A DNA stretch of 44,084 nt, from positions 1 to 44,084 of the forward strand of contig NZ_JAMOKF010000011.1 in the NCBI RefSeq assembly GCF_023656545.1, written 5' to 3'. The translations under genes and the position numbers were made by a program. The notes beneath the pieces were generated by a model. The model was not told the origin of the DNA. It ran no database searches and saw only the letters and a list, made by a program, of their open reading frames with translations. This document shows positions 18,636-29,142 of the stretch, in pieces (positions within the stretch are counted from its first letter, which is position 1; each line of letters starts with the position of its first letter). The DNA comes from Micromonospora phytophila. GTDB lineage: Bacteria; Actinomycetota; Actinomycetes; Mycobacteriales; Micromonosporaceae.

Positions 18636-19301
18636 TCACGCCAGCGACACCAGCAACGCCAGCCCCAGACCGAGCACGCTGAGCAGCAGTCCCGTTCCGC
18701 CGCAGCTGACCCCGGCGACCGCCAGGCCGCGCCCGGTGAACCGGACCGCCGGCGGCGCCATCGGGCGACGGATCTGCCGCAGCCCGAGCAGACCGGCGAC
18801 GACCGCCCCCGTCCCCGCCAGGACCCCGAGGACGGTGAATGCGCCGGCCGCCCAGACGCCGCCCGCACCGGTGGCGATACCGAAGCAGATGACGAGCAGC
18901 GCGACCAGGATCGAGACGACGCCGGCCGTCAGGGAACCCACCGCCAGGCCGGAGGTGACCGGGGGCACGTCGAGGTGGACCACGCCGAACGGCGTGCCGG
19001 GGACCGGCTCCACCCGCTTCGGCGGCCGGGACGCCTCCCGCGGCGGCGGGGGCGGCAGGCCCGGAGCGGAGACCGACGCACCCGGGCTCCCGGGCGGCGT
19101 ACCCCAGCCTCCGCCCGACGGCGCAGACCCCCAAGCCGTGGTCGGCGGCCCCGACGTCGGCGGCGGCGCGTACCGCACGGGTGAGATCTCGGACGGGGCA
19201 CCGGACTGCTGGTCGGGCCGCGCCCACTGCCCCCCGGCCGGCGGGACGGCGTCCGGGCCCGCGGCGGGGTCGCTGCCCGGGAAGCGCGCCGGTTCCGTCA
19301 C
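18636..19301 (-). CDS. Pro-rich DUF4190-like membrane protein
   Basis: The 221-residue product begins at GTG (MTEPARFPGSDPAAGPDAVP), chosen because AGGAGG lies 5 nt upstream; an ATG 30 bases earlier has no such site. Residues 1-110 or so are Pro/Gly/Ala/Ser-rich and probably cytoplasmic and disordered. The C-terminal half has three hydrophobic segments (LAVGSLTAGVVSILVALLVI, the GAFTVLGVLAGTGAVVAGLL stretch, and a final GLLLSVLGLGLALLVSLA). This arrangement, with GLRQIRR between helices, resembles DUF4190 proteins. Function is unknown. It follows another small membrane gene and precedes the str operon. Confidence 0.7.
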   Translation of the reverse strand: MTEPARFPGSDPAAGPDAVPPAGGQWARPDQQSGAPSEISPVRYAPPPTSGPPTTAWGSAPSGGGWGTPPGSPGASVSAPGLPPPPPREASRPPKRVEPVPGTPFGVVHLDVPPVTSGLAVGSLTAGVVSILVALLVICFGIATGAGGVWAAGAFTVLGVLAGTGAVVAGLLGLRQIRRPMAPPAVRFTGRGLAVAGVSCGGTGLLLSVLGLGLALLVSLA

Positions 19302-19412
19302 GGGGTCCTCCTGTCGGCGATCGGCGTCCACCGCCGCGCGACGGACACCGGCCAGGCTACCGCCGCCGGCCCACCGGTCCGCGCCGGGCGCGGTCGGTTC
19401 CCCCCGGAGCGC

Positions 19413-19784
19413 TCAGTCCACGTTCGGCGCGAAGTCCTGCCCGTAGGACGCGTCGGCGAGCCGGACCACCCCGATCACCACCGCGGCCACCACGCTGACC
19501 GCGACGAGCACCAGGCCCGTCCAGGCCAACCGCTCCCCCCGGCGCAGCCAGGCCGCGCCGGTAAGGAAACCCCCCGAGGCGTACGCCTCCCGGCGCGCCT
19601 GCCGGGCGAGCTGCAGCGCCACCGTGGCGGGCACCAGCCCGCCGACGAAGAGGCCGGTCAGCGCAGCGATCAGGCCGAGCGCGAAGACCGCCCTCGCCTT
19701 GGTGGCCCGGGCCGGGTCCGGGTCGAGCGGATGCCGTGGCGGCATCGACTGGGCGACGGGCACCTGCCCGGGCGCGGTCGTCAT
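19413..19784 (-). CDS. Two-helix membrane protein, unknown function
   Basis: The product is about 123 residues, MTTAPGQVPVAQSMPPRHPL onward. A first hydrophobic segment (AVFALGLIAALTGLFVGGLV) and a second (LAWTGLVLVAVSVVAAVVIG) flank a basic loop with LARQARREAYASGGFLTGAA. The C-terminal 15 residues are polar. GGTGGG just before the ATG at 19784 acts as a plausible ribosome-binding site; ATGs at 19796 and 19793 are alternatives. It resembles the helical part of the neighbouring DUF4190-like protein and may be related to it. Confidence 0.6.
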   Translation of the reverse strand: MTTAPGQVPVAQSMPPRHPLDPDPARATKARAVFALGLIAALTGLFVGGLVPATVALQLARQARREAYASGGFLTGAAWLRRGERLAWTGLVLVAVSVVAAVVIGVVRLADASYGQDFAPNVD

Positions 19785-19850
19785 GCCCACCATCATGCCC
19801 CGGTCCGGGGACCGGTGGTGCCGGCACGTGGCGGTCCGGCCGCCGGACGC

Positions 19851-19884
19851 GACGAGGCCCCCGGCGGGTGCCGGGGGCCTCGTC
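19851..19884 (-). terminator. rpoBC operon terminator
   Basis: GACGAGGCCCCCGGC and GCCGGGGGCCTCGTC form a perfect 15-bp stem with a GGGT loop, 11 nt past the rpoC stop codon. It has no U-tract, as is common in this phylum. Confidence 0.85.
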
Positions 19885-19895
19885 GTCCGTGCTGC

Positions 19896-22800
19896 TTAGC
19901 GGTACGACCCGAAGTCGAAGTCGTCCAGCGGAACCGCCTGGCCGCTGGCCGGCCCGAAGCCGTAGTCGGTCTCCGGGTAGCCGGTCATCGAGTAGACCTT
20001 GGCCTTCGCCTCCTCGGTCGGCTCGACCCGGACGTTGCGGTACTTGCTGATGCCCGTACCGGCCGGGATGAGCTTACCGATGATCACGTTCTCCTTGAGG
20101 CCGACCAGCGAGTCGCTGCGCGAGTTGATCGCAGCGTCGGTCAGCACCCGGGTGGTCTCCTGGAAGGAGGCCGCCGACAGCCAGGAGTCCGTGGCCAGCG
20201 AGGCCTTGGTGATACCCATCAGCACCGGGCGACCGGCGGCGGGCTCGCCACCCTCGGAGACGAGTCGGCGGTTCTCCGACTCGAACAGCGCCCGGTCGAC
20301 CAGCACACCCGGCAGGAACTCGGTCGAGCCGGAGTCGATGACCGTCACCCGCTTGAGCATCTGGCGGATGATGATCTCGATGTGCTTGTCGTGGATGAGC
20401 ACACCCTGCGAGCGGTAGACCTCCTGGACCTCCTGGGTCAGGTGGACCTGGACCGAACGCGGGCCGAGGATGCGCAGCAGCTCGTGGGGGTCGATGGTCC
20501 CCTCGGTGAGCTTCTCGCCGACCTCGACGTGACCGCCGTCGTGGGTCCGCAGCCGGACCCGCTTGGAGATCTTGTCGTAGACGATCTCCTCGCTGCCGTC
20601 GTCCGGCACCACGATGATCTTCCGCGACCGCTCGCCGTCCTCGATCCGGATCCGACCCGGGGTGTCGGCGATGGGCGCCTTACCCTTCGGGACCCGGGCC
20701 TCGAAGATCTCCTGGACACGGGGCAGACCCTGGGTGATGTCCTCACCCGCGACACCACCGGTGTGGAAGGTACGCATGGTCAGCTGCGTGCCGGGCTCAC
20801 CGATCGACTGGGCGGCGATGATGCCGACCGCCTCGCCGACGTCCACGGTCTTGCCGGTCGGCAGCGAGCGGCCGTAGCACGCACCGCAGACGCCCAGCTT
20901 CGACTCGCAGGTGAGCACGCTGCGCACCCGGACCGTCTCGACCCCGGCGGCGACGATCTTGTCGACCAGGATCGAGTTGATGTCCGAGCCCCGCTCGGCG
21001 ACGACGGTGCCGTCCGGCCCCTTGATGTCGTCGGCGAGGGTACGCGCGTGCACGCTGGTCTCCGCGTGCTCGTGCACGGCCAGCTTGCCGCCCTCCAGGC
21101 GCTCGCCGATCTGCATCGGGATCGCCCGGTCGGTGCCGCAGTCCTCCTCGCGGATGATCACGTCCTGCGAGACGTCCACCAGACGACGGGTCAGGTAACC
21201 CGAGTCGGCGGTACGCAGGGCGGTGTCCGCGAGGCCCTTACGGGCACCGTGCGTGGAGATGAAGTACTCCAGCACGGACAGACCCTCCCGGTACGAGGCC
21301 TTGATCGGCCGCGGGATGATCTCGCCCTTCGGGTTGGCCACCAGACCACGGATCGCCGCGATCTGCCGGAGCTGGAGCAGGTTACCGCGGGCACCCGAGT
21401 GGATCATCTTCCACAGCGGGTTCTCCTGCGGCAGCGCGGTGTCCATCTCCTTGGCGACCTCGTTGGTCGCCTTGGTCCAGATCTCGATGAGCTCGCCGCG
21501 ACGCTCCTCGGCGGTCATCAGACCACGCTGGTACTGCTTGTCGATCCGGTCGGCTTCCTTCTCGTACTTCTCCAGGATCTCCCGCTTGCGCGGCGGAGCG
21601 ATGACGTCCTCCATGCCGATGGTGACGCCGGACCAGGTGGCCCAGTGGAAGCCGGCCTCCTTGAGGCCGTCCAGGGTGGCCGCGAGGGCCACCTTCGGGA
21701 AGCGCTCGGCGAGGTCGTTGACGATCGCGGAGAGCTGGCCCTTGCGGATCTCGTAGTTCACGAAGCGGTAGCCCTGCGGCAGCGTCTCGTTGAACAGGAC
21801 CCGGCCCAGCGTGGTCTCCACGGTCAGCGCGTCGCCCTCGACCCAGCCCTCCGGGGCGGTCCACTGCTCGGCGCCGGCGCCGTTGTCGACCCCGACCACA
21901 CCGCGCAGCCGGATCTTCACCGGGGCCTGCAGGTGCAGCTCGCCGTTGTCGAACGCCATCCGGGCCTCGGCGTCCGAGCTGAACGCCCGGCCCTCGCCCT
22001 TCTCACCGGTGGTGAGGTGGGTGAGGTGGTAGAGGCCGATGACCATGTCCTGGGTGGGCATGGTGACCGGCTTGCCGTCGGCCGGCTTGAGGATGTTGTT
22101 CGACGACAGCATCAGGATCCGCGCCTCGGCCTGGGCCTCGGCGGACAGCGGCACGTGCACCGCCATCTGGTCACCGTCGAAGTCGGCGTTGAACGCGGTG
22201 CAGACCAGCGGGTGGATCTGGATGGCCTTGCCCTCGACCAGCTGCGGCTCGAAGGCCTGGATGCCCAGCCGGTGCAGGGTCGGCGCCCGGTTCAGCAGGA
22301 CCGGGTGCTCGCCGATGACCTCTTCCAGCACGTCCCACACGACCGGCCGCTGCCGCTCGACCATCCGCTTGGCGGACTTGATGTTCTGCGCGTGGTTGAG
22401 GTCGACCAGCCGCTTCATCACGAACGGCTTGAACAGCTCCAGCGCCATCTGCTTGGGCAGGCCGCACTGGTGCAGCTTGAGCTTCGGGCCGACCACGATG
22501 ACCGAACGGCCGGAGTAGTCGACGCGCTTGCCCAGCAGGTTCTGGCGGAACCGGCCCTGCTTGCCCTTGAGCATGTCGGAGAGCGACTTCAGCGGGCGGT
22601 TGCCCGGACCGGTGACCGGCCGGCCGCGACGGCCGTTGTCGAACAGCGCGTCGACGGCCTCCTGGAGCATCCGCTTCTCGTTGTTGACGATGATCTCGGG
22701 CGCGCCGAGGTCGATCAGCCGCTTGAGGCGGTTGTTCCGGTTGATCACGCGGCGGTACAGGTCGTTCAGGTCGGAGGTCGCGAAGCGGCCACCGTCGAGC

Positions 22801-23786
22801 TGCACCATCGGGCGCAGGTCCGGCGGGATGACCGGGACGCAGTCCAGCACCATGCCGAGCGGCGAGTTGCGGGTGTTCAGGAACGCCGCGACGACCTTGA
22901 GCCGCTTGAGCGCTCGGATCTTCCGCTGGCCCTTGCCCGAACGGATGGTCTCGCGCAGGCTCTCGGCCTCGGCGTCGAGGTCCATGTTCTGGACCAGCGC
23001 CTTGATCGCCTCGGCGCCCATGCCGCCGGTGAAGTACTCGCCGAACCGGTCCCGCAGCTCGCGGTAGAGCAGCTCGTCGGTGACCAGCTGCTTCGGCTCC
23101 AGCTTGCGGAAGGTGTCCAGCACCTCGTCCAGGCGGTCGATCTCGCGCTGGGCCCGGTCGCGGATCTGGCGCATCTCGCGCTCTCCGCCCTCCTTGACCT
23201 TGCGCCGGACGTCCGCCTTGGCACCCTCGGCCTCCAGCTCGGCCAGGTCGGCCTCGAGCTTGGCGGCCCGCTTCTCGATCTCCGAGTCGCGGCTGTTCTC
23301 GGCCTGCCGCTTCTCGGCGAGGATCTCGTTCTCGATGGTCGAGAGGTCACGGTGACGCGACTCGGCGTCCACGCTCGTCACGACGTACGAGGCGAAGTAG
23401 ATGATCTTTTCGAGGTCCTTGGGGGCGAGGTCCAGCAGGTAGCCCAGCCGGCTCGGCACGCCCTTGAAGTACCAGATGTGGGTCACCGGAGCGGCGAGCT
23501 CGATGTGCCCCATCCGCTCACGACGGACCTTCGACCGGGTCACCTCGACGCCGCAGCGCTCGCAGATGATGCCCTTGAAGCGGACCCGCTTGTACTTACC
23601 GCAGTAGCACTCCCAGTCCCGCTGCGGACCGAAGATCTTCTCGCAGAAGAGCCCGTCCTTTTCCGGCTTCAGGGTGCGGTAGTTAATCGTCTCAGGCTTC
23701 TTGACCTCACCGTGCGACCACTGACGGATGTCGTCGGCGGTGGCGAGGCCGATGCGCAGCTCGTCGAAGAAGTTGACGTCGAGCAC
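19896..23786 (-). CDS. rpoC: RNA polymerase beta' subunit
   Basis: Beta' contains the catalytic Mg site. The product has 1296 residues, starting at GTG ([20 protein letters not shown]). The N-terminal zinc ribbon is CYCGKYK...CERCG near residues 60-80. The catalytic [12 protein letters not shown] lies near 537. The trigger-loop region and the second zinc site ([15 protein letters not shown], near 965) follow. An insert of about 100 charged residues (roughly 150-260, [20 protein letters not shown]) is the coiled-coil beta'i1-type insertion typical of actinobacteria. It ends [12 protein letters not shown]. The gap to rpoB is 81 bases. Confidence 0.99.
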   Translation of the reverse strand: MLDVNFFDELRIGLATADDIRQWSHGEVKKPETINYRTLKPEKDGLFCEKIFGPQRDWECYCGKYKRVRFKGIICERCGVEVTRSKVRRERMGHIELAAPVTHIWYFKGVPSRLGYLLDLAPKDLEKIIYFASYVVTSVDAESRHRDLSTIENEILAEKRQAENSRDSEIEKRAAKLEADLAELEAEGAKADVRRKVKEGGEREMRQIRDRAQREIDRLDEVLDTFRKLEPKQLVTDELLYRELRDRFGEYFTGGMGAEAIKALVQNMDLDAEAESLRETIRSGKGQRKIRALKRLKVVAAFLNTRNSPLGMVLDCVPVIPPDLRPMVQLDGGRFATSDLNDLYRRVINRNNRLKRLIDLGAPEIIVNNEKRMLQEAVDALFDNGRRGRPVTGPGNRPLKSLSDMLKGKQGRFRQNLLGKRVDYSGRSVIVVGPKLKLHQCGLPKQMALELFKPFVMKRLVDLNHAQNIKSAKRMVERQRPVVWDVLEEVIGEHPVLLNRAPTLHRLGIQAFEPQLVEGKAIQIHPLVCTAFNADFDGDQMAVHVPLSAEAQAEARILMLSSNNILKPADGKPVTMPTQDMVIGLYHLTHLTTGEKGEGRAFSSDAEARMAFDNGELHLQAPVKIRLRGVVGVDNGAGAEQWTAPEGWVEGDALTVETTLGRVLFNETLPQGYRFVNYEIRKGQLSAIVNDLAERFPKVALAATLDGLKEAGFHWATWSGVTIGMEDVIAPPRKREILEKYEKEADRIDKQYQRGLMTAEERRGELIEIWTKATNEVAKEMDTALPQENPLWKMIHSGARGNLLQLRQIAAIRGLVANPKGEIIPRPIKASYREGLSVLEYFISTHGARKGLADTALRTADSGYLTRRLVDVSQDVIIREEDCGTDRAIPMQIGERLEGGKLAVHEHAETSVHARTLADDIKGPDGTVVAERGSDINSILVDKIVAAGVETVRVRSVLTCESKLGVCGACYGRSLPTGKTVDVGEAVGIIAAQSIGEPGTQLTMRTFHTGGVAGEDITQGLPRVQEIFEARVPKGKAPIADTPGRIRIEDGERSRKIIVVPDDGSEEIVYDKISKRVRLRTHDGGHVEVGEKLTEGTIDPHELLRILGPRSVQVHLTQEVQEVYRSQGVLIHDKHIEIIIRQMLKRVTVIDSGSTEFLPGVLVDRALFESENRRLVSEGGEPAAGRPVLMGITKASLATDSWLSAASFQETTRVLTDAAINSRSDSLVGLKENVIIGKLIPAGTGISKYRNVRVEPTEEAKAKVYSMTGYPETDYGFGPASGQAVPLDDFDFGSYR

Positions 23787-23830
23787 TATGTCCCCTATGT
23801 CGTCGTCTGTACTGCTTAGCTATTGGGTGG

Positions 23831-23860
23831 GGTCGGGAGCCGGCGAGCCGGCCCCCGACC
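23831..23860 (-). other. Hairpin between rpoB and rpoC
   Basis: GGTCGGG pairs with CCCGACC, and GCCGGC with GCCGGC after one mismatch, 8 nt past the rpoB stop codon. It fills much of the 81-base rpoB-rpoC spacer. It may be a processing or partial termination element. Confidence 0.45.
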
Positions 23861-23867
23861 GCTCACC

Positions 23868-26800
23868 TCAGACCTCTTCGACCGAGCTCGGCTCGCGCCG
23901 GGACAGGTCGATGCCCAGCTCCTCCGCGGCCCGGAACACCTCGTCGTCGGTCTCGCGCATCTCCAGGGCCACACCGTCGCTGGAGAGCACCTCGACGTTG
24001 AGGCACAGCGACTGCAGCTCCTTGAGCAGCACCTTGAACGACTCCGGGATGCCCGGCTCCGGGATGTTCTCGCCCTTGACGATGGCCTCGTAGACCTTGA
24101 CCCGGCCCAGGACGTCGTCGGACTTGATCGTCAGCAGCTCCTGCAGGGCGTACGCGGCGCCGTACGCCTGCATCGCCCAGCACTCCATCTCACCGAAGCG
24201 CTGACCACCGAACTGCGCCTTACCACCCAGCGGCTGCTGCGTGATCATCGAGTACGGGCCGGTCGACCGAGCGTGGATCTTGTCGTCGACCAGGTGGTTG
24301 AGCTTCAGGATGTAGATGTAGCCGACCGCGATCGGATCCGGCAGCGGCTCACCGGAGCGACCGTCGAACAGCTGCGCCTTGCCGCTGGAGCCGATCAGCT
24401 GCTTGCCGTCCCGGTTGGGCAGGGTCGACGAGAGCAGACCGGAGATCTCCTCCTCCCGGGCACCGTCGAAGACCGGGGTGGCCACGTTGGTGTCCGGCTC
24501 GGACTCGTGGGCGTCGATCGAACGGAGCTGACGCTTCCAGTCCGTGTCGTCGCCCTCGACGCTCCAACCGGTCTTGGCCACCCAGCCGAGGTGCGTCTCC
24601 AGCACCTGGCCGATGTTCATCCGGCTCGGCACACCCAGCGGGTTGAGCACGATGTCGACGGGGGTGCCGTCCTCCAGGAACGGCATGTCCTCGATCGGCA
24701 GGATCTTGGAGATGACGCCCTTGTTGCCGTGCCGGCCGGCGAGCTTGTCGCCGTCCTGGATCTTCCGCTTCTGGGCCACGTAGACCCGGACCAGCTCGTT
24801 GACGCCCGGCGGCAGCTCGTCGCCGTCCTCGCGGGAGAAGGTACGCACACCGATGACCGTGCCGGTCTCGCCGTGCGGCACCTTCAGCGAGGTGTCCCGG
24901 ACCTCGCGCGCCTTCTCACCGAAGATCGCGCGGAGCAGCCGCTCCTCCGGGGTCAGCTCGGTCTCGCCCTTCGGCGTGACCTTGCCGACCAGGATGTCGC
25001 CGGGGACGACCTCGGCGCCGATCCGGATGATGCCGCGCTCGTCGAGGTCGGCGAGCATCTCCTCGCTGACGTTCGGGATGTCGCGGGTGATCTCCTCCGG
25101 ACCCAGCTTGGTGTCCCGGGCGTCGACCTCGTGCTCCTCGATGTGGATCGAGGTGAGCACGTCCTGCTGCACGAGGCGCTGCGACAGGATGATCGCGTCC
25201 TCGTAGTTGTGGCCCTCCCAGCACATGAACGCCACCAGCAGGTTGCGCCCGAGCGCCATCTCGCCCTCGTCGGTGCAGGGACCGTCGGCGATGACCTGGC
25301 CGGCCTCGATGCGGTCGCCCTCGAAGACGACCGGCTTCTGGTTGACGCAGGAGCCGGCGTTGGAGCGGCGGAACTTGTGCAGCAGGTACGTCCGGCGGTG
25401 GCCGTCGTCCTGGTGGATGGTGATGTAGTCGGCGCAGAGGTCCTCGATCACACCGCCGACCTCGGCGACGACGACGTCACCGGCGTCGACCGCGGCGCGG
25501 TACTCCATGCCGGTGCCGACCAGCGGCGACTCGGCCTTGACCAGCGGCACCGCCTGGCGCTGCATGTTCGCGCCCATCAGTGCCCGGTTGGCGTCGTCGT
25601 GCTCGAGGAACGGGATCATCGCGGTCGCGACCGAGGTCATCTGCCGCGGCGAGACGTCCATGTAGTCGACGGCCCCGGGAACCACGTCCTCGGTCTCGCC
25701 GCCCTTACGGCGGCACAGGACCCGGTCCTCGGCGAAGGTGCCGTCGGCCTTGAGCGGCGCGTTGGCCTGCGCCTTGACGAACCGGTCCTCCTCGTCCGCG
25801 GTCAGGTAGTCGATCTGGTCGGTGACCCGACCCTCGACGACCTTCCGGTACGGCGTCTCGATGAAGCCGAACGGGTTGACCCGGGCGAAGGTGGAGAGCG
25901 CGCCGATCAGACCGATGTTCGGGCCTTCCGGCGTCTCGATCGGGCACATCCGGCCGTAGTGGGACGGGTGCACGTCGCGGACCTCGAAGCCGGCCCGCTC
26001 CCGGGACAGACCACCCGGGCCGAGCGCGCTCAGCCGGCGCCGGTGGGTCAGGCCCGCCAGCGGGTTGGTCTGGTCCATGAACTGGGACAGCTGCGACGTA
26101 CCGAAGAACTCCTTGATCGCCGCCACCACCGGGCGGATGTTGATCAGGGTCTGCGGCGTGATCGCCTCGACGTCCTGGGTGGTCATCCGCTCGCGGACGA
26201 CCCGCTCCATCCGGGAAAGACCGACCCGGACCTGGTTCTGGATCAGCTCACCCACGGTACGCAGGCGGCGGTTGCCGAAGTGGTCGATGTCGTCGGCCTC
26301 GTAGCCATCCTCACCGGCGTGCAGCCGGCAGAGGTACTCCACGGTGGCGACGATGTCGTCCTCGGTCAGCGTGCCGGTGGTGATCGGCACGCCCACTTCG
26401 AGCTTCTTGTTGAACTTGTAACGACCGACCTTGGCGACGTCGTACCGCTTCGGGTTGAAGAAGAGGTTGTCGAGCAGGGTCTGGGCGTTCTCGCGGGTCG
26501 GCGGCTCGCCAGGGCGGAGCTTCCGGTAAATGTCGAGCAGCGCCTCGTCCTGGCCGGCGATGTGGTCCTTCTCGAGCGTGGTCATCATCAGCTCGGACCA
26601 GCCGAACCGCTCGCGGATCTGCTCGGCCGACCATCCGATGGCCTTGAGCAGCACGGTGACGGCCTGCCGGCGCTTGCGGTCGATGCGGACACCGACCGTC
26701 TCGCGCTTGTCGATGTCGAACTCCAGCCAGGCACCCCGGCTCGGGATGACCTTGACGCTGGAGAGGTCGCGGTCGGAGGTCTTGTCCGGCTCCTTGGAGA

Positions 26801-27299
26801 AGTAGACGCCCGGCGACCGGACGAGCTGGCTGACCACGACGCGCTCGGTGCCGTTGATGATGAAGGTGCCCTTCGGCGTCATCATCGGGAAGTCACCCAT
26901 GAACACCGTCTGGCTCTTGATCTCGCCGGTGGTGTTGTTGGTGAACTCCGCGGTCACGAACAGCGGCGCGCAGTAGGTCAGGTCCTTCTCCTTGCACTCC
27001 TCGATCGAGGCCTTGACCTCGTCGAAGCGCGGTGCCGAGAAGGAGAGCGACATGGTGCCGGAGAAGTCCTCAATGGGACTGATCTCTTCGAGGATCTCCG
27101 CGAGACCCGAGCGTGCGTGCGGGTCGTCCGCCGACCGGCCCTGCCAAGCCTCGTTGCCGACGAGCCAGTCGAAGGACTCGTTCTGAATGGCGAGGAGGTT
27201 GGGGACCTCGAGGTGTTCGGTGATCCTGCCGAATGAAACTCGGCGGGGAGCGAAAGCGCTCGACGTACGACTGGTCTTCGCAGGGCGGGAAGCTGCCAA
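23868..27299 (-). CDS. rpoB: RNA polymerase beta subunit, TTG start
   Basis: The product has 1143 residues. It begins at TTG in the stretch [20 protein letters not shown], with GGAAGGA 6 nt upstream; the longer frame adds 71 unrelated residues. A TTG start with this AASR N-terminus is, as I recall, also used in Streptomyces. The rifampicin region (near residues 400-440) reads [20 protein letters not shown] followed by LSALGPGG. It carries the Asp, His and Ser of the sensitive enzyme, so no rifamycin-resistance change is visible. Expression is from the promoter at 27427-27455. Confidence 0.98.
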   Translation of the reverse strand: MAASRPAKTSRTSSAFAPRRVSFGRITEHLEVPNLLAIQNESFDWLVGNEAWQGRSADDPHARSGLAEILEEISPIEDFSGTMSLSFSAPRFDEVKASIEECKEKDLTYCAPLFVTAEFTNNTTGEIKSQTVFMGDFPMMTPKGTFIINGTERVVVSQLVRSPGVYFSKEPDKTSDRDLSSVKVIPSRGAWLEFDIDKRETVGVRIDRKRRQAVTVLLKAIGWSAEQIRERFGWSELMMTTLEKDHIAGQDEALLDIYRKLRPGEPPTRENAQTLLDNLFFNPKRYDVAKVGRYKFNKKLEVGVPITTGTLTEDDIVATVEYLCRLHAGEDGYEADDIDHFGNRRLRTVGELIQNQVRVGLSRMERVVRERMTTQDVEAITPQTLINIRPVVAAIKEFFGTSQLSQFMDQTNPLAGLTHRRRLSALGPGGLSRERAGFEVRDVHPSHYGRMCPIETPEGPNIGLIGALSTFARVNPFGFIETPYRKVVEGRVTDQIDYLTADEEDRFVKAQANAPLKADGTFAEDRVLCRRKGGETEDVVPGAVDYMDVSPRQMTSVATAMIPFLEHDDANRALMGANMQRQAVPLVKAESPLVGTGMEYRAAVDAGDVVVAEVGGVIEDLCADYITIHQDDGHRRTYLLHKFRRSNAGSCVNQKPVVFEGDRIEAGQVIADGPCTDEGEMALGRNLLVAFMCWEGHNYEDAIILSQRLVQQDVLTSIHIEEHEVDARDTKLGPEEITRDIPNVSEEMLADLDERGIIRIGAEVVPGDILVGKVTPKGETELTPEERLLRAIFGEKAREVRDTSLKVPHGETGTVIGVRTFSREDGDELPPGVNELVRVYVAQKRKIQDGDKLAGRHGNKGVISKILPIEDMPFLEDGTPVDIVLNPLGVPSRMNIGQVLETHLGWVAKTGWSVEGDDTDWKRQLRSIDAHESEPDTNVATPVFDGAREEEISGLLSSTLPNRDGKQLIGSSGKAQLFDGRSGEPLPDPIAVGYIYILKLNHLVDDKIHARSTGPYSMITQQPLGGKAQFGGQRFGEMECWAMQAYGAAYALQELLTIKSDDVLGRVKVYEAIVKGENIPEPGIPESFKVLLKELQSLCLNVEVLSSDGVALEMRETDDEVFRAAEELGIDLSRREPSSVEEV

Positions 27300-27365
27300 G
27301 ATGCGTCCTTCCGAGGACCGGTGCTGCAGAACGGCTGGTACGCGTGCACTCCAATGACCCCACCA

Positions 27366-27389
27366 GAAATATCCGTAAACGGACATTTC
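27366..27389 (-). promoter_or_regulatory. rpoB leader hairpin with G-U pair
   Basis: In the minus-strand RNA GAAAUGUCCGU pairs with ACGGAUAUUUC around UU. This gives 11 pairs including one G-U, or 10 pairs with a four-base loop. In plus-strand RNA the same position is an A-C mismatch. The stem is AT-rich compared with its surroundings. It lies in the 120-base rpoB leader, about 70-90 nt before the TTG. Confidence 0.5.
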
Positions 27390-27426
27390 CGAGCAGGGGT
27401 CAATTCGGAAGGCAGCGCAAACTAGC

Positions 27427-27455
27427 AGTGTAGCCGAGAGGCTAACCGCTGTCCA
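27427..27455 (-). promoter_or_regulatory. rpoB promoter
   Basis: Minus strand: -35 TGGACA (27450-27455), 17-bp spacer, -10 TACACT (27427-27432). Five of six -35 bases match. The sequence TACACTGCTAGTTTGCG around the start resembles rpoB promoters I recall from other actinobacteria. Transcription should begin near 27420, giving a leader of about 120 bases. Confidence 0.75.
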
Positions 27456-27511
27456 GCCCACCCCGCAGGTCGTCGCGGAACGTGCCTCGGGACCCCTCGG
27501 ACGGGGTCTCA

Positions 27512-27552
27512 CCGGGCCGCTCAGAACACAACGTTCCTGCCGGGCCGCTCAG
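27512..27552. repeat. 13-bp direct repeat upstream of rpoB promoter
   Basis: CCGGGCCGCTCAG occurs at 27512-27524 and again at 27540-27552, a 28-base period or close to three helix turns. The pair lies 57-97 bp upstream of the -35 box, where an activator could bind. The remainder of 27553-27780 shows no gene or site I can support. Confidence 0.5.
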
Positions 27553-27780
27553 GTGCCGCGGGCGATGGTGTCGCCCCTGCCATTACCCAAGTGGTGGCCG
27601 TTGCAAGCGCGGAAGGTCTTGCTGGTGTCAGCGTGCCTGCCGAGCCGGGGCCGCGTCAAGGGCCGGTCTCCGGGTCGCCGTGTCTTTCCCACCGACGGGC
27701 GACCGCCCGGCACCGCTCGCCGGCACGGACACAGAGCGTCGACGCCCTGCTCACGCGCGCTGCCGCCGGAACCACCAACA

Positions 27781-27818
27781 CGGCGGGCGGCGATCCACTG
27801 TCGGATCACCGCCCGCCG
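27781..27818 (-). terminator. rplJL operon terminator
   Basis: CGGCGGGCGG pairs with CCGCCCGCCG, then after one mismatch GATCC with GGATC, around a 6-nt loop. It lies about 56 nt past the rplL stop codon and separates rplJL from the rpoB promoter. Confidence 0.75.
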
Positions 27819-27832
27819 TGACGCGGTGTGCC

Positions 27833-27850
27833 CCGGCTCACGTGAGCCGG
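27833..27850. other. 18-nt perfect palindrome after rplL
   Basis: CCGGCTCACGTGAGCCGG is a perfect two-fold palindrome with CACGTG at the centre, 24 nt past the rplL stop codon. It could be a protein-binding site or a tight stem that reinforces the terminator next to it. Confidence 0.5.
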
Positions 27851-27873
27851 AAGCGCGCCTGGTCGCACTCAGA

Positions 27874-28257
27874 TCACTTGAGGGTGACCTTGGCGCCTTC
27901 GCCCTCGAGCTTGGCCTTGGCCTTGTCCGCGGTCTCCTTGTTGGCCTTCTCCAGGACGGCCTTCGGAGCGGCCTCGACCAGGTCCTTGGCCTCCTTGAGG
28001 CCCAGGCCGGTCAGCTCACGCACGACCTTGATGACCTGGATCTTCTTGCCGCCGTCAGCCTCGAGGATGACGTCGAACTCGTCCTTCTCCGGCTCGGCCT
28101 CGGCCGGGGCGGCAGCGCCACCGGCAGCGGCGACCGCGACCGGAGCGGCGGCGGTGACCTCGAAGGTCTCCTCGAACTGCTTCACGAACTCGGAGAGCTC
28201 GATCAGCGTCATCTCCTTGAACGCGTCGAGGAGCTCGTCGGTGCTGAGCTTCGCCAT
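27874..28257 (-). CDS. rplL: 50S ribosomal protein L7/L12
   Basis: L7/L12 forms the flexible stalk that recruits translation GTPases and binds L10 as dimers. The product has 127 residues, starting [20 protein letters not shown]. The N-terminal dimerisation helices are followed by an Ala/Gly-rich hinge (near residues 40-55), then the C-terminal domain with [20 protein letters not shown] and [16 protein letters not shown]. It follows rplJ by 54 bases. Confidence 0.98.
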   Translation of the reverse strand: MAKLSTDELLDAFKEMTLIELSEFVKQFEETFEVTAAAPVAVAAAGGAAAPAEAEPEKDEFDVILEADGGKKIQVIKVVRELTGLGLKEAKDLVEAAPKAVLEKANKETADKAKAKLEGEGAKVTLK

Positions 28258-28311
28258 GTCTGGCGTCCTTTCCTGAATCTGTTAGGTAAGAACTGGGTGC
28301 GCCGGGGGGCC

Positions 28312-28857
28312 TCAGGCCGCCTCGGCGCCCTCCTTCTCGCGCTTGTCCTGCAGGGCGGCCGCCAGGCGGGCGGTCTTCGACAGCGGGGCCTGGAACAGGG
28401 CCGCGGCCTTGCTCAGGTTGCCCTTCATCGCGCCGGCCAGCTTGGCCAGCAGCACCTCGCGGGACTCCAGGTCGGCGAGCTTCGTGACCTCGGCCGCGGA
28501 AATGGCCTTGCCCTCGAAGACACCGCCCTTGATGACGAGCTTCGGGTTGGCCTTCGCGAAGTCGCGAAGCCCCTTCGCCGCCTCGACGACGTCGCCCGAA
28601 ACGAAAGTCAGCGCGGTAGGACCGGAGAACAGCTCGTCGAGCCCGGAGATGCCCGCCTCGGTCGCGGCACGCTTTGCCAGCGTGTTCTTCGCGACCGTGT
28701 AGGTGGTCTCCTTGCCGAGCGAGCGCCGCAGCTGGGTGAGCTGGGAAACCGTCAGACCGCGGTACTCGGTCAGCACCGCAGCGCCCGCGTTACGGAAGCT
28801 CTCGGTCAGCTCAGCGACGGCCGTGGCCTTGTCGGCCCGGATCGGCTTGTCCGCCAT
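28312..28857 (-). CDS. rplJ: 50S ribosomal protein L10
   Basis: L10 anchors L7/L12 to 23S rRNA and in several bacteria binds its own leader. The product is [20 protein letters not shown] onward, 181 residues. AGGAGGGAC precedes this ATG, so the 26 extra residues of the open frame are not used. The conserved [12 protein letters not shown] and [13 protein letters not shown] segments are present. The C-terminal helix that holds L7/L12 ends with [13 protein letters not shown]. Confidence 0.96.
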   Translation of the reverse strand: MADKPIRADKATAVAELTESFRNAGAAVLTEYRGLTVSQLTQLRRSLGKETTYTVAKNTLAKRAATEAGISGLDELFSGPTALTFVSGDVVEAAKGLRDFAKANPKLVIKGGVFEGKAISAAEVTKLADLESREVLLAKLAGAMKGNLSKAAALFQAPLSKTARLAAALQDKREKEGAEAA

Positions 28858-28884
28858 GTCCCTCCTCTCTCGTTGCTCGAGGCT

Positions 28885-29058
28885 GGTCACCGTCGTAGGC
28901 CGGAGCTTTCGACGGGGGCGGAGGCGTCGCGACAACGAAAAAGCCCCGGCGCAGGGCGCACGGGGCGAGGGCCGGCGGCGAGGTCACGGTCGGCGGACCA
29001 TGATTCACAGCCGAGTTTCGCTTGCCGCCCTGCGCGGGTCGCCCGTCGTAGCGGAACC
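28885..29058 (-). repeat. Repeated motif in rplJ leader
   Basis: Minus strand CGCTACGACGG.GACC (29036-29058) and GCCTACGACGGTGACC (28885-28903) are near-identical copies about 150 nt apart, one before and one after the internal terminator. A hairpin ACCGTGC/GCACGGT lies at 29063-29080. The first copy may bind L10; the second may be a mimic or the alternate pairing partner. This is inference. Confidence 0.4.
28937..28966 (-). terminator. Attenuator-type terminator in rplJ leader
   Basis: Minus strand GCCCCG...CGGGGC (with an inner GCGC/GCGC stem) is followed directly by UUUUUC. It lies about 80 nt upstream of rplJ and about 140 nt downstream of the inferred start of transcription. A U-tract terminator between promoter and first gene is the hallmark of transcription attenuation, as in L10 leaders of other bacteria. 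Confidence 0.65.
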
Positions 29059-29113
29059 TTCGACCGTGCCGGGGCACGGTGACCAGCGGTCTCTGGGTGG
29101 AACTTCGCGGCCA

Positions 29114-29142
29114 AGGTTACGCGACACGTCCCCTGACGCCAA
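29114..29142 (-). promoter_or_regulatory. rplJ promoter
   Basis: Minus strand: -35 TTGGCG (29137-29142), 17-bp spacer, -10 TAACCT (29114-29119). The -10 fits TANNNT. Transcription would begin near 29107, giving a leader of 250 bases that contains the attenuator. Confidence 0.65.

Noticed and set aside
19731..23819. 1362-codon plus-strand open frame opposite rpoC
   Set aside because: Pure shadow of rpoC; composition is that of antisense frames in GC-rich genomes.
23823..27236. 1137-codon plus-strand open frame opposite rpoB
   Set aside because: Shadow of rpoB, same reason.
23868..27299. Rifamycin-resistance variant of RpoB
   Set aside because: The key Asp, His and Ser of the rifampicin region are those of the sensitive enzyme.
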